The translations under genes and the position numbers were made by a program. The notes below the pieces were generated by a model, which saw only the letters and a list, made by a program, of their open reading frames with translations, was not told where the DNA came from and made no database searches. Below are positions 17,352 to 26,085 of a DNA stretch of 64,000 nucleotides, one piece after another (position 1 is the stretch's first letter; every line of letters starts with the position of its first letter). The stretch is from Erysipelothrix sp. HDW6A (GTDB lineage Bacteria; Bacillota_I; Bacilli_A; Erysipelotrichales; Erysipelotrichaceae): the NCBI RefSeq assembly GCF_011400295.1, contig NZ_CP049859.1, forward strand, positions 1,302,001 to 1,366,000. Reading direction: 5' to 3'.

Positions 17352-18089
17352 TTATTTAATAAAAGTAATAACTAAAAAACCAATAAGATTATTTAGAAAA
17401 TGAACTCCTATAGAGCCAAAGATTGAATCAGTCATCTCTAAAGATCGTATCATAAAGTAAGCCATTGGACAGTACTGTAAGAGGTAAATAAATTCAAGAT
17501 AATTACCAGAATTTAGAACCTCAGGTAAGACATGAATCAAACCAAAGAGTAGCACTGATATAAGCACAGGAACAATAAAGGATTGCTTCGATCTAAAGTA
17601 CTGATAAAGTACGCCTCTAAATACAAATTCCTCTACAAGAGGTGCGAAAATCACGACCATAAATCCAACGACTAAAACATTTGATTTTAGGGCAGATTCT
17701 ACAGCTATTTGATTTTCAGAGCTACCATCTAATCCAAGTACTAACATAATAATTATATTAACTACAATATTTGTAAGATACAATAAGCCCATATTCTTAA
17801 ATACGATAATAATATTTTGTACCAGTTTTTTGTCTTTGGTGAATTCACGCCAACTTCTCAACAAAGGTTTCCAAATAATCATAAGCATTGTAACGATTGT
17901 AAAGAAATGAAGAATGAAATTCATTACAGGGTGAATACCCCGACTTACTCCAAAGAATACTTTTGATAATTTTTCAGCTACAATTTGATAAATTAAAATA
18001 TAACCGACAAAATAGTTTGCAATTACAAGAAGTGCTTGCTTAGCGGTAAACTTACCGTATCCTTCATCAATTACTGTGCTTCGAGTCAT
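17352..18089 (-). CDS. CPBP-family intramembrane metalloprotease
   Basis: The protein has about 245 aa and six to eight membrane helices, with the CAAX/CPBP signature: the double-glutamate motif PLVEEFVFRGVLY, the FGLIHV histidine motif, and HFLNN near the end. These residues form the metal site of this membrane protease family (Rce1/Abi). The substrate is unknown; bacterial members act in bacteriocin maturation, immunity or protein processing. I chose ATG 18089 because GAGG lies 7 nt upstream; a longer frame to 18182 runs inside mnmA. It overlaps mnmA by 23 nt and sits 13 nt before recD2. Confidence 0.85.
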   Translation of the reverse strand: MTRSTVIDEGYGKFTAKQALLVIANYFVGYILIYQIVAEKLSKVFFGVSRGIHPVMNFILHFFTIVTMLMIIWKPLLRSWREFTKDKKLVQNIIIVFKNMGLLYLTNIVVNIIIMLVLGLDGSSENQIAVESALKSNVLVVGFMVVIFAPLVEEFVFRGVLYQYFRSKQSFIVPVLISVLLFGLIHVLPEVLNSGNYLEFIYLLQYCPMAYFMIRSLEMTDSIFGSIGVHFLNNLIGFLVITFIK

Positions 18090-19194
18090 AGAATACCTCG
18101 TTTCCATTAACATCGAATACACGATCAATACGACCGCCACCAAGTACTTCTTCACCATTATAGAATACAGCTTCTTGGCCAAGAGTTACTGATTTAACGT
18201 CATCAATCATTGTGACTTCAATGTGAGTTTCATCAATCCAAGCGATAGACACTTTTACATCTTTCTGACGATATCTAAACTTAGCAGTACAATTCATTGC
18301 TTCTTTAGGTTTGTTTGAAAACCAGTTCATATCTGAGATAACTGCTTTTGAAGCAAATAACAATGGATGGTCGGCACCTTTACCAACATAGATAGTCTTT
18401 GTCGATAAGTCTTTACCTACTACGAAATAAGGCCCAACTGATGTGTTAATGTTAAGTCCATGACGTTGTCCAATAGTATAGAACATGACGCCTTGATGTG
18501 TTCCAAGAACTTCTTGGGTATCAACATTCACAATGGGTCCTTCTGAATCTTTAAGATAATTTTTAAGGAAATCACGATAATCACGTTCACCAATAAAGCA
18601 GATTCCTGTTGAATCTTTCTTTGTAGCTACTGGTAAATCAAGTTTTAAAGCAATGTCACGTACTTCATGTTTGGTAAGATCTCCTAAAGGAAATAACACA
18701 CGTGGTAATACATCAGGTCTTACACGACTTAAAAAATATGTTTGATCCTTATTTTGATCGACTGCACGATAAAGGCGACCTTCTTTAACACTTGCATAAT
18801 GTCCTGTTGCAAGCGCATCAAAACCGTTCTTATCCATGAAATCATAGAAAGAATCAAATTTTACATAACGATTACATAAAATATCTGGGTTTGGTGTATT
18901 TCCACGTTCTGTTTCTTCTAAGAAGAAGGAAAACACATTATCCCAGTATTCTTTAACGTAATCAACACGAAGTAAAGGTAATCCTAAATGCTCTGCTACT
19001 CGCATTGCATCAGCATAATCTACTTCTTGTGAACACATGTCATCCATAATTGTTGGATTGCCGAGAATATCATTATTCGCAAACGAATCCCAATTACGCA
19101 TAAAAGCGCAAGTGACATCATGCCCTTGCGATTTTAATAAATAGGCAGCTACAGCACTGTCAACGCCACCCGATAAACCTACTAATACTTTCAT
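18067..19194 (-). CDS. mnmA: tRNA-specific 2-thiouridylase MnmA
   Basis: The 375-aa enzyme makes s2U34 in tRNA-Lys, -Glu and -Gln. It has the PP-loop GLSGGVDSA at residues 5-13, the catalytic cysteine of PDILCNRYVKF (about 100) and the second cysteine in STGICFIGERD (about 200), and a C-terminal beta domain ending near GGGRIDRVF. ATG 19194 (MKVLVGLSGG) has a GAGG site; a start 12 bases earlier is less likely. It is 18 nt downstream of the Spx-family gene and overlaps the CPBP gene. Confidence 0.95.
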   Translation of the reverse strand: MKVLVGLSGGVDSAVAAYLLKSQGHDVTCAFMRNWDSFANNDILGNPTIMDDMCSQEVDYADAMRVAEHLGLPLLRVDYVKEYWDNVFSFFLEETERGNTPNPDILCNRYVKFDSFYDFMDKNGFDALATGHYASVKEGRLYRAVDQNKDQTYFLSRVRPDVLPRVLFPLGDLTKHEVRDIALKLDLPVATKKDSTGICFIGERDYRDFLKNYLKDSEGPIVNVDTQEVLGTHQGVMFYTIGQRHGLNINTSVGPYFVVGKDLSTKTIYVGKGADHPLLFASKAVISDMNWFSNKPKEAMNCTAKFRYRQKDVKVSIAWIDETHIEVTMIDDVKSVTLGQEAVFYNGEEVLGGGRIDRVFDVNGNEVFYDSKHSN

Positions 19195-19212
19195 AAAAAA
19201 CCTCAAATCTAA

Positions 19213-19620
19213 TTATTCATCATTATGGCTACTTAGCGGATCATAATAACGACGATGCGAATTTCTTAATTCCGCTGGAATAAAGGCATCGATTTCTTCT
19301 TCATCATACCCTACTAGGAATGTTTTTTCATTCATAACGATTGGGCGTTTCAATACTGAAGGATGTCTTTGAATAAATATGACAAGTTCATTCATTGATA
19401 AATCATCGAGATCAATCTGTGATTCCTGCATGACTTTGGAACGGCGTGAGATGATATCTTCAGTTCCATTTTCACTACGCATTAAGAGATGTTTTATCTC
19501 TTTATCACTCAGTACTGAGGTAAATATGTTTTTTTCGATAAACTTCAAATTATTGGCCTTGAGCCATTGTCTAACTTTTCGACATGAAGCACACCCTGGT
19601 GATGTATATAATATAATCAT
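19213..19620 (-). CDS. spx: Spx/ArsC-family redox regulator
   Basis: The 135-aa protein has an ArsC-like thioredoxin fold with a CxxC redox switch at C10-C13 (SPGCASC) and the RPI block (LKRPIVM) at about residues 90-96. In Firmicutes Spx binds the RNA polymerase alpha C-terminal domain and changes transcription under thiol stress. ATG 19620 follows AAAGGGGGA; the longer frame upstream has no support. An arsenate-reductase-like protein is possible but CxxC and length favour Spx. It lies between trpS and mnmA on the same strand. Confidence 0.85.
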   Translation of the reverse strand: MIILYTSPGCASCRKVRQWLKANNLKFIEKNIFTSVLSDKEIKHLLMRSENGTEDIISRRSKVMQESQIDLDDLSMNELVIFIQRHPSVLKRPIVMNEKTFLVGYDEEEIDAFIPAELRNSHRRYYDPLSSHNDE

Positions 19621-19746
19621 TTCACGTCCCCCTTTCCACCAATTATACAGTGTCTTATCAAATAATAAAAGATTAAACGGGTTAATAACAAAGAAATTGA
19701 TGAAAAGATTTCCTTTCATCAATTAAACGTAAACATAGATTAGGAC

Positions 19747-20733
19747 TTACTTTAAAATTTCCATCCCTAATTTTTCTTGAACCTCTTTTAGTACTGCTTG
19801 TGCAGTAGGTCTAACTTTATCTGCACCTTCTTGAAGGACTGATTCAATATATGCTTCATCATAACTTTGGTGTTTCTCTTGAAGCACCTCAAGTAATGCG
19901 CATACTTCATCAGCAACAGCCTTCTTAAATCCACCATACTGTACATCCTTAAATTCAGAAACAGCTTCAGGAATGCTTATCTTTTTAAGTGCAGCATAGA
20001 TTGTTAGTAAGTTTGCGATACCCGGTTGATTCTCAACATCGTATTGCACAATACCGATACTATCCGTAACTGCAGACATGATTTTCTTACGTGCTACTTT
20101 AAGCGTATCTTTTAAGTAAACTACGCCTTTTTCACCATCTTTATCAGATTTGCTCATTTTCTTTGATGGATCTGATAGAGACATAATACGACTTCCTACC
20201 TTCGCAATAACAGGTTCAGGAACAACAAATGTGTCTCCAAAACGATTGTTGAAGCGTTCAGCAGTGTTACGTGCTAATTCAACGTGTTGTTTTTGATCAT
20301 CCCCTACAGGAACATATTGTGCTTTATGAATTAAGATATCAGCAGTCATTAATGTTGGATAGGTATAGAATCCTGAGCTTAATGAAATACCTGTATCTTT
20401 CTTATCTTTATACTGAGTCATTCTATTTAATTCTCCCATAGGAGTTAAACATGACATAATAAATCCTAACTGAGCAATTTCATGAACGTCAGTTTGAAGG
20501 AAGATTGTTGATTTTTTTGGATCCAATCCTACAGCTAAATAAAAACGCAATGCATCCCGTAAGTTCGTTTGTAACTCTTCTGGATCAATTGGCATCGTAA
20601 TACAGTGTAAGTTCGCAATAAAAACATTGACATCAAATTCTTCTTGCGACTGTACAAATGGTTGTAAGGCTCCGATATAGTTTCCTAAATGAAGCTGGCC
20701 TGTGGGTTTGATACCACTAATCATCTTTTTCAT
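19747..20733 (-). CDS. trpS: Tryptophanyl-tRNA synthetase
   Basis: The 328-aa class I synthetase charges tRNA-Trp. The HIGH-like motif is PTGQLHLGNYIG (about residues 10-21) and the KMSKS loop is SKKMSKSDKDGE (about 192-203). Its start overlaps the upstream glycosyltransferase gene by 4 nt (ATGA), which indicates translational coupling. No T-box leader precedes it within the operon. The only tRNA-Trp in the window is at 58933. Confidence 0.96.
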   Translation of the reverse strand: MKKMISGIKPTGQLHLGNYIGALQPFVQSQEEFDVNVFIANLHCITMPIDPEELQTNLRDALRFYLAVGLDPKKSTIFLQTDVHEIAQLGFIMSCLTPMGELNRMTQYKDKKDTGISLSSGFYTYPTLMTADILIHKAQYVPVGDDQKQHVELARNTAERFNNRFGDTFVVPEPVIAKVGSRIMSLSDPSKKMSKSDKDGEKGVVYLKDTLKVARKKIMSAVTDSIGIVQYDVENQPGIANLLTIYAALKKISIPEAVSEFKDVQYGGFKKAVADEVCALLEVLQEKHQSYDEAYIESVLQEGADKVRPTAQAVLKEVQEKLGMEILK

Positions 20734-21452
20734 TCGTTATTTCCTCCATAAACATCTTCATTAAAAATTGAAATTGCTTCTTCTTGTGTTATTACTCCAG
20801 CATCTACAAGACGATAGAGTACATGTTCTTGTCGTGCTTTCGCACCTTTGTAATTACTACTTAATTGATAATACGCAGGTGATTGCGGGATACCCGCTAA
20901 CATTACTGCTTGTGCACGTGACATATCTTTTGGATTAACGTTAAAGTATCCAAAACTTGCCTCACGAATCCCGTGATGTCCGTCACCATAATAGTTCATA
21001 TTAACGTAGAGTTCAAGAATTTCTTCGCGACTGTATAGCTTATCAAGATCTGAAGCAATGAAATACTCAGCAACTTTACGTGTAGCTGTAAAATTATTTG
21101 GAAAGTAAAGGTTCTTGGCTACTTGTTGCGGTATCGTACTACCACCTTCTGCAAGTGAAAATGTTGTAATGTTCTTTACAAATGCTCGACCTAAGGCTCT
21201 GTAATCAAGTACAGTGCTACGGCTATACAGACGTTCATCTTCAGTAGCAACAACTGCTTCCAAGAAAAGAGGGTTAATATCCTCATTACGAGTGTAATGT
21301 TTCTTGTTTTGAATGCTTGCCACAACAGTCTCAATAGAGTTCTCAGCAACTACATTCTTATATTCACGATATCCTTTATATACTAGAAAACTTCCACCAA
21401 TCAGAATTATCGTAAATAAGACAAGAAATACACGCTTAATAAATCGTTTCAT
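20730..21452 (-). CDS. Monofunctional peptidoglycan glycosyltransferase (GT51)
   Basis: The 240-aa protein has one N-terminal membrane helix (about 8-26) and a GT51 domain with the catalytic glutamate in ATEDERLYS, then GGSTIPQQVAKNLYF and the EILELYVNMNYYG block. It lacks a transpeptidase domain, so it polymerises lipid II only. A terminator-like hairpin lies at 21459-21481, immediately before its start, and no Shine-Dalgarno site is visible there. Its expression may therefore be low or regulated. Overlap with trpS is unusual context for this family. Confidence 0.92.
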   Translation of the reverse strand: MKRFIKRVFLVLFTIILIGGSFLVYKGYREYKNVVAENSIETVVASIQNKKHYTRNEDINPLFLEAVVATEDERLYSRSTVLDYRALGRAFVKNITTFSLAEGGSTIPQQVAKNLYFPNNFTATRKVAEYFIASDLDKLYSREEILELYVNMNYYGDGHHGIREASFGYFNVNPKDMSRAQAVMLAGIPQSPAYYQLSSNYKGAKARQEHVLYRLVDAGVITQEEAISIFNEDVYGGNNE

Positions 21453-21458
21453 AGGTAT

Positions 21459-21481
21459 TAAAAAACACAGTAGCCTGTGTT
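21459..21481 (-). terminator. Terminator-like hairpin between yneF and the GT51 gene
   Basis: On the minus strand AACACAG and CTGTGTT pair around GCTA and a T-run follows, ending about 6 nt before the GT51 start codon at 21452. It may end the yneF transcript or attenuate read-through into the GT51-trpS genes. Confidence 0.7.
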
Positions 21482-21483
21482 AA

Positions 21484-21714
21484 TTATTGTCCCATCGACT
21501 TCATGATTTGTCGTATCTGTGCCTCAGAAGGTTTACGACCCATCTGCATGTACATAGCACGAATCATTTTTTCATTGATTGGTGGGTTTTCTTTAATTTG
21601 TTTTTCAAACATACGTTTTGTAAAGAAGAACGTCGCAATCCCGCCGATGATAGCTCCAAGAACTACCCATCCTAGGCTCCCCCATGATACACTAACTGCG
21701 AGAACATTAAACAT
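21484..21714 (-). CDS. yneF: UPF0154 (YneF-like) small membrane protein
   Basis: The 76-aa protein has one N-terminal helix (about residues 8-31, WGSLGWVVLGAIIGGIATFF) and a cytoplasmic tail. The tail carries the family block NPPINEKMIRAMYMQMGRKPSEAQIRQIM. YneF proteins are conserved in Firmicutes; their role is unknown. GGATGGTG precedes the ATG. A hairpin terminator follows it, and a candidate small-RNA gene lies 81 bp upstream. Confidence 0.9.
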   Translation of the reverse strand: MFNVLAVSVSWGSLGWVVLGAIIGGIATFFFTKRMFEKQIKENPPINEKMIRAMYMQMGRKPSEAQIRQIMKSMGQ

Positions 21715-21795
21715 AATTTCACCATCCTTAATAATTAATTAACTAACACTATTTTATATGTTTTATTGTCTAAAAACAAGTAATCACACAAAATA

Positions 21796-21943
21796 CCCAA
21801 AAGGTTGATATTGTCCCCTGTTTTATCCAGGTGGGTATCCTGTCGATCAGCTTGGGATTCTAGATAAATCTAGCCTTCACGCCACTAACCTACATCCGGA
21901 TTCCCTTATATCAATGTGTCGGAAAAATATTAGTCCTTCTGGG
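21796..21943 (-). ncRNA. Structured small RNA gene, unassigned (6S-like shape)
   Basis: On the minus strand the 148-nt segment is closed by CCCAGAAGG (5') with CCTTTTGGG (3', one G-U), then TTGATAT with ATATCAA, then ATCCGG with CCTGGAT (one bulge), and has an apical hairpin CTAGATTTATCTAG. That is a rod-shaped RNA with a one-sided 20-nt bulge and a large internal loop. An extended -10 (TGATATAAT) lies 7-8 nt before its 5' end, and T-rich bases follow the 3' stem. The shape recalls 6S RNA, but I could not confirm any family. T-box, SRP and thiamine motifs are absent. Confidence 0.5.
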
Positions 21944-21950
21944 CATCTAT

Positions 21951-21959
21951 ATTATATCA
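21951..21959 (-). promoter_or_regulatory. Extended -10 promoter of the small RNA
   Basis: The minus strand reads TGATATAAT, a TGn extended -10 with a perfect TATAAT, about 7 nt before the 5' end of the structured RNA. No good -35 is present, which is common for extended -10 promoters. Confidence 0.55.
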
Positions 21960-21976
21960 CAATTTATTAGGTTTCG

Positions 21977-21985
21977 TGATATACT
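21977..21985 (+). promoter_or_regulatory. Extended -10 promoter of proS
   Basis: TGATATACT (TGn plus TATACT) lies 26 bp before the proS start. The predicted leader is only about 20 nt, so there is no room for a T-box. Confidence 0.5.
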
Positions 21986-22010
21986 ATAAAAGAAAATATT
22001 GAGGTGACTT

Positions 22011-23696
22011 ATGAAATTAAGTAAAAATTTCTTTTACACAATTAGAGAAGATGTAAAAGACGAAGATTCCACTAGTGGAAATTTATTAGTCCGTGGGGGA
22101 TTTATTAAAAAGAGCTCGTCAGGTGTATACATGTTTATGCCACTTGGACATCGAGTAATGCAAAATGTCGAACAAATTATTCGTGAGGAAATGAATGCTA
22201 TTGATTCTCAAGAAATGAACATGCCTACATTAATTCCAGAAGAAGTATACATTGCTTCTGGTCGTCGTGATATTATCGGAACAAGCATGTTTACCTTAAA
22301 AGATAGATATCAAAAACCATTTGTACTTGGACCTACTCATGAAGAGTTATTTGCACAAGCTGCTCAAATGAATATTAAATCTTATAAAGACTTACCATTA
22401 AGCTTATATCAATTCCAAACAAAGTTTAGAGATGAAGCACGTCCTCGTTTTGGACTCATTCGTGTTCGTGAGTTTGTAATGAAAGATGCTTATACCTTTG
22501 ATTTAGATAAAGAACAAGGAAACGCTTCTTATGATGCAATGTTTAATGCTTATAAACGTATCTTTGATCGTGTTGGTCTAGATTACCGTATTGTTACTGC
22601 AGACACAGGAATTATGGGTGGAGATTTATCCGAAGAGTTCCAAGCAGTTACAAGTATTGGTGAAGATGTTCTCGTTCTAGGAGAAGATACAGGATATGCA
22701 AGTAACTTAGAAGTAGCAGAAAACTGTTCACGTCTGGTAAGTAACGAAGAGTTTAAAGACTTTGAAAAAGTACACACTCCAAATGCTAAAACAATTGAAG
22801 AAGTTGCTGCATTCTTAAATCAAGATGTAGAGCAATTCGTAAAGACTCTGATTTATCGTGTCGATGATCAATACGTAGCTGTATGTGTTTCTGGTAATCG
22901 TGATGTTAACGAAGTAAAACTTGGTAAATTATACCAAGCAAATGAAGTAGAACTTGCAGACTTTGATCATGTAATTGAGTTAACAGGTGCTGCTGTTGGA
23001 TTTGCAGGTCCTATTGGCCTTAAGATTGATGTTGTCGTTGATAAAGAAATCGAAGGCTTACGTAACTTTACAATCGGAGCAAACGAAACAGATTATCACT
23101 TAATAAACGTTAACCACCATGATTTTAAAGCTACACATATTCACGATGTATCCAATGTTCGTGAAGGTGATCCAAATCCTGAAGGAACTGGTATCCTCAC
23201 CTTCTCAAAAGGTATTGAAGTTGGTAATACGTTCAAGTTAGGTACAAAATATGCTCAGGCAATGAACCTACACTATTTAGATCAAAACAATAAATTACAA
23301 GATGTATACATGGGTTCATATGGAATTGGTGTAGGACGTACAGTAGCAGCTGTTGTTGAACAAAACAACGACGATAAAGGTATTGTTTGGCCAATTAACT
23401 TAGCACCATTTAAAGTAGCTATTGTCGTAATTAATGCTAAGAACGAAGATCATGTTCAGTATGCTACTGAGCTATACGATGAGCTTCAAGCATTAGGTAT
23501 TGATACATTACTTGATGATCGTCAACAACGACCAGGTGTTAAATTTAATGATATGGAACTAATTGGTATTCCATTACGAATAACAGTCGGACGAGATGTC
23601 GAAACAAACCACGTTGAGTTTAAAGAACGTACTGCTGAAGAAGCATCACTAATTAGTCGTGATGACATTGTAAGTAAAATCAAATCATATCTATGA
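22011..23696 (+). CDS. proS: Prolyl-tRNA synthetase
   Basis: The 561-aa bacterial-type class II synthetase charges tRNA-Pro. Motif 2 is FRDEARPRFGLIRVREF (about residues 140-156). The editing insertion domain occupies about 220-400, motif 3 is GSYGIGVGRT (about 440), and the C-terminal anticodon-binding domain has DDRQQRPGVKFND. The editing domain removes mischarged Ala-tRNA-Pro. GAGGTGA precedes ATG 22011. It is transcribed alone on the plus strand and ends at a UUCG-loop terminator. Confidence 0.97.
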   Translation: MKLSKNFFYTIREDVKDEDSTSGNLLVRGGFIKKSSSGVYMFMPLGHRVMQNVEQIIREEMNAIDSQEMNMPTLIPEEVYIASGRRDIIGTSMFTLKDRYQKPFVLGPTHEELFAQAAQMNIKSYKDLPLSLYQFQTKFRDEARPRFGLIRVREFVMKDAYTFDLDKEQGNASYDAMFNAYKRIFDRVGLDYRIVTADTGIMGGDLSEEFQAVTSIGEDVLVLGEDTGYASNLEVAENCSRLVSNEEFKDFEKVHTPNAKTIEEVAAFLNQDVEQFVKTLIYRVDDQYVAVCVSGNRDVNEVKLGKLYQANEVELADFDHVIELTGAAVGFAGPIGLKIDVVVDKEIEGLRNFTIGANETDYHLINVNHHDFKATHIHDVSNVREGDPNPEGTGILTFSKGIEVGNTFKLGTKYAQAMNLHYLDQNNKLQDVYMGSYGIGVGRTVAAVVEQNNDDKGIVWPINLAPFKVAIVVINAKNEDHVQYATELYDELQALGIDTLLDDRQQRPGVKFNDMELIGIPLRITVGRDVETNHVEFKERTAEEASLISRDDIVSKIKSYL

Positions 23697-23700
23697 TACT

Positions 23701-23728
23701 ACGGAACTTCGGTTCCGTTTTTTTTACG
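23701..23728 (+). terminator. Intrinsic terminator of proS
   Basis: ACGGAAC and GTTCCGT form a 7-bp stem with a TTCG tetraloop followed by about ten T, directly after the proS stop codon. Confidence 0.93.
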
Positions 23729-23737
23729 GCAAAAGAA

Positions 23738-23761
23738 AAGGAATGATGAAAATCATTCCTT
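23738..23761 (-). terminator. Intrinsic terminator of ftsK
   Basis: AAGGAATGAT and ATCATTCCTT form a perfect 10-bp stem with a 4-nt loop. On the minus strand it is followed by a T-rich tract and lies just past the ftsK stop codon. Confidence 0.85.
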
Positions 23762-23768
23762 GATTAGA

Positions 23769-26072
23769 TTATTCAATCTCTTCTGCAGCTTGTACAAACA
23801 CTAGTCTTGGCTTACTGCCATTAGCAGGACCAATTACACCGTTTTGTTCAAGAGCATCAATTAGGTTAGCAGCACGGTTATACCCTACTTTAAACCTTCT
23901 TTGTAGTAATGAAGTAGAGGCTTTCTGTTCACGAACAACAAAGTCTTTAGCTTCTTCGTATAAAGGATCATCCATTGAATCTACGATTCCATGATTTCCA
24001 TCAACACCATCTAATTTTATAAAGGCATCATCAAATGTTGGTTTGGCTTGATCACTACTTCTTTGTGCAACACGACGAACTTCATCATCACTGACATAAA
24101 CACCTTGTACACGTGTTGGATGAGGTTCTCCCATTGGAATATAAAGCATATCTCCATAACCAAGTAGTTTCTCAGCTCCTGTAGAATCAAGGATTGTACG
24201 GGAATCGACAGAACTTGATACTGCAAATGCAATACGTGACGGAATATTAGCTTTAATTATCCCTGTAACAACATCTACAGACGGTCTTTGAGTAGCAACA
24301 ATTAAGTGAATTCCAGCCGCACGAGCTAACTGCGTAATTCTTTGAATGCTTGTTTCGACTTCTTTACCAGCTACAGCCATTAGATCAGCGAGCTCATCAA
24401 TAATCACTACAATCCAAGGCATCCGTTTTAAGCCTTCTTGTGGGAATTGTTGAACTTTCTCATTATAGCTACCGATGTTACGAACCCCTGTCTTAGAGAA
24501 TGTTTCATAACGTAAATCCATTTCATCAACGATAACCTTAAGAGCCATCGACGCTTGCATTGGATCAGATATTACAGGACCAATTAAATGAGGAATTTCC
24601 ACATAAGGTGTAAATTCTACTTTCTTAGGATCAACTAAGAGAAGCTTTAATTCATCTGGTTTTTTAGTTAATAGAATGGATGTAATGATTGAGTTCATAC
24701 ATACAGATTTACCACTACCTGTAGCTCCAGCAACAAGTAAGTGCGGCATTTTATTTAAGGATACAACAATTGGTTTACCCATAAGGTCTTTACCGAGAGC
24801 AACATTAATATTGTTTGGATCGTTAAAGTTTGTAGTTTGTTGGATCACTTCACGCATCTTAACTGGAATCATTTCTACGTTTGGAATCTCGATTCCTACA
24901 GCACTTTTACCAGGAATTGGCGCTTCAATACGCAAGGTCTTTACTGCAAGTTCCATCATTAAGTTATCTTGGATTGAAGAAATTTTTGATATTTTAACGT
25001 TACTATCTGGTTTTAATTCAAACTTCGTAACTGCAGGTCCAATATGAATATCAATTAGAGTAGCCTCAATACCAAACTGTTTAAGAACTGCAATTAGACG
25101 GTCAGCCTTAGCTTTAGCACTCCCTGCATTCGCAGATGAACGCGTACCACCTTTTTGGGATTCTAGAAGTGTTAAAGGAGGTACTCGATAATTAGAATAG
25201 TTAGCAACTGCATTTGATGGTACACTAACAACTTCATCATCTTTTTTGACCTCTTCACTTTCTTTGGAAAGTGGTTCAACAATTGCTGTATCTTCTTTTT
25301 GAACTTCTAGTTCATCATCAAGAGTCATGAAGAGACTACTATCTTTATGTGTATCTTTAACAACTGGAGTTTCTTTTTTCTCAGCCTCATCTAAAGAAAC
25401 AAAGTTAGCACGAACTTCTTCGTAATTACTGTCAATCATTGCATCAACAGATGTTTCCAGTTCTTTCTTACTTTTCGATTCCTCACGACGTTCTTTATGA
25501 CGTTCAAACCATGACTTAGAGTTTTTAGCTCCTTTTGATACTGGTTCAAATAACTTAGTTGGTGTAATAAGGATTCCCATTGCGATTAAGAAGAACACAA
25601 ATATGAAAATAATAACCCCTTCTCGATCGAGTAAGAATGATAATAAGCCATATAAAACAGCTCCAACTAAACCTCCAAATGCATTTGCACTCGGATTACT
25701 AAATATTACAGGAATTTCCTTGAAGAACATTTGTATTAATGGTATTCCTATCAAACTACGATCAAATGTTAAAGATTGTAATAAGATAACACTCATACTT
25801 AGAAGCGTTATTCCAATCCAAAAGATTGGAGAACGTTCAAATGCATCAGGTCGTATTAGATATAACAATAAGATCACAATAATAAGAATGTAGTATGGAA
25901 TGGTATATTGTCCAATAACAACTCTCATACTATTATCAATTACTGCTCCAATAAATCCTAAACGAAACCAACCGATTAAGGAAAATCCAATCAATGCAAT
26001 GCACACACCGAAAATTATGATTTCTTTACGTTTTTGTATGCTTGCTTTCGTTTGTCTTTTCTTTTTTGCCAC
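23769..26072 (-). CDS. ftsK: DNA translocase FtsK/SpoIIIE
   Basis: The 767-aa protein has four or so N-terminal membrane helices (about residues 15-165), a charged linker (about 180-300) and a RecA-like motor. The motor has Walker A GATGSGKSV and Walker B IVVIIDELADLM. The C-terminal gamma winged helix (TSLLQRRFKVGYNRAANLID) reads orienting sequences. It pumps chromosomal DNA through the closing septum. It lies 13 nt downstream of rnjB, matching the rnjB/spoIIIE neighbourhood of Bacillus, and ends at a hairpin terminator. Confidence 0.95.
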   Translation of the reverse strand: MAKKKRQTKASIQKRKEIIIFGVCIALIGFSLIGWFRLGFIGAVIDNSMRVVIGQYTIPYYILIIVILLLYLIRPDAFERSPIFWIGITLLSMSVILLQSLTFDRSLIGIPLIQMFFKEIPVIFSNPSANAFGGLVGAVLYGLLSFLLDREGVIIFIFVFFLIAMGILITPTKLFEPVSKGAKNSKSWFERHKERREESKSKKELETSVDAMIDSNYEEVRANFVSLDEAEKKETPVVKDTHKDSSLFMTLDDELEVQKEDTAIVEPLSKESEEVKKDDEVVSVPSNAVANYSNYRVPPLTLLESQKGGTRSSANAGSAKAKADRLIAVLKQFGIEATLIDIHIGPAVTKFELKPDSNVKISKISSIQDNLMMELAVKTLRIEAPIPGKSAVGIEIPNVEMIPVKMREVIQQTTNFNDPNNINVALGKDLMGKPIVVSLNKMPHLLVAGATGSGKSVCMNSIITSILLTKKPDELKLLLVDPKKVEFTPYVEIPHLIGPVISDPMQASMALKVIVDEMDLRYETFSKTGVRNIGSYNEKVQQFPQEGLKRMPWIVVIIDELADLMAVAGKEVETSIQRITQLARAAGIHLIVATQRPSVDVVTGIIKANIPSRIAFAVSSSVDSRTILDSTGAEKLLGYGDMLYIPMGEPHPTRVQGVYVSDDEVRRVAQRSSDQAKPTFDDAFIKLDGVDGNHGIVDSMDDPLYEEAKDFVVREQKASTSLLQRRFKVGYNRAANLIDALEQNGVIGPANGSKPRLVFVQAAEEIE

Positions 26073-26085
26073 ACAATCACCTCAA

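Noticed and set aside
18090-18182. Longer N-terminus for the CPBP protease
   Set aside because: The extension lies within mnmA and ATG 18089 has a good ribosome-binding site.
21790-21960. T-box leader for proS
   Set aside because: No AGGGTGGNACCGCG-type T-box sequence is present, and the proS promoter lies downstream of this structured segment.
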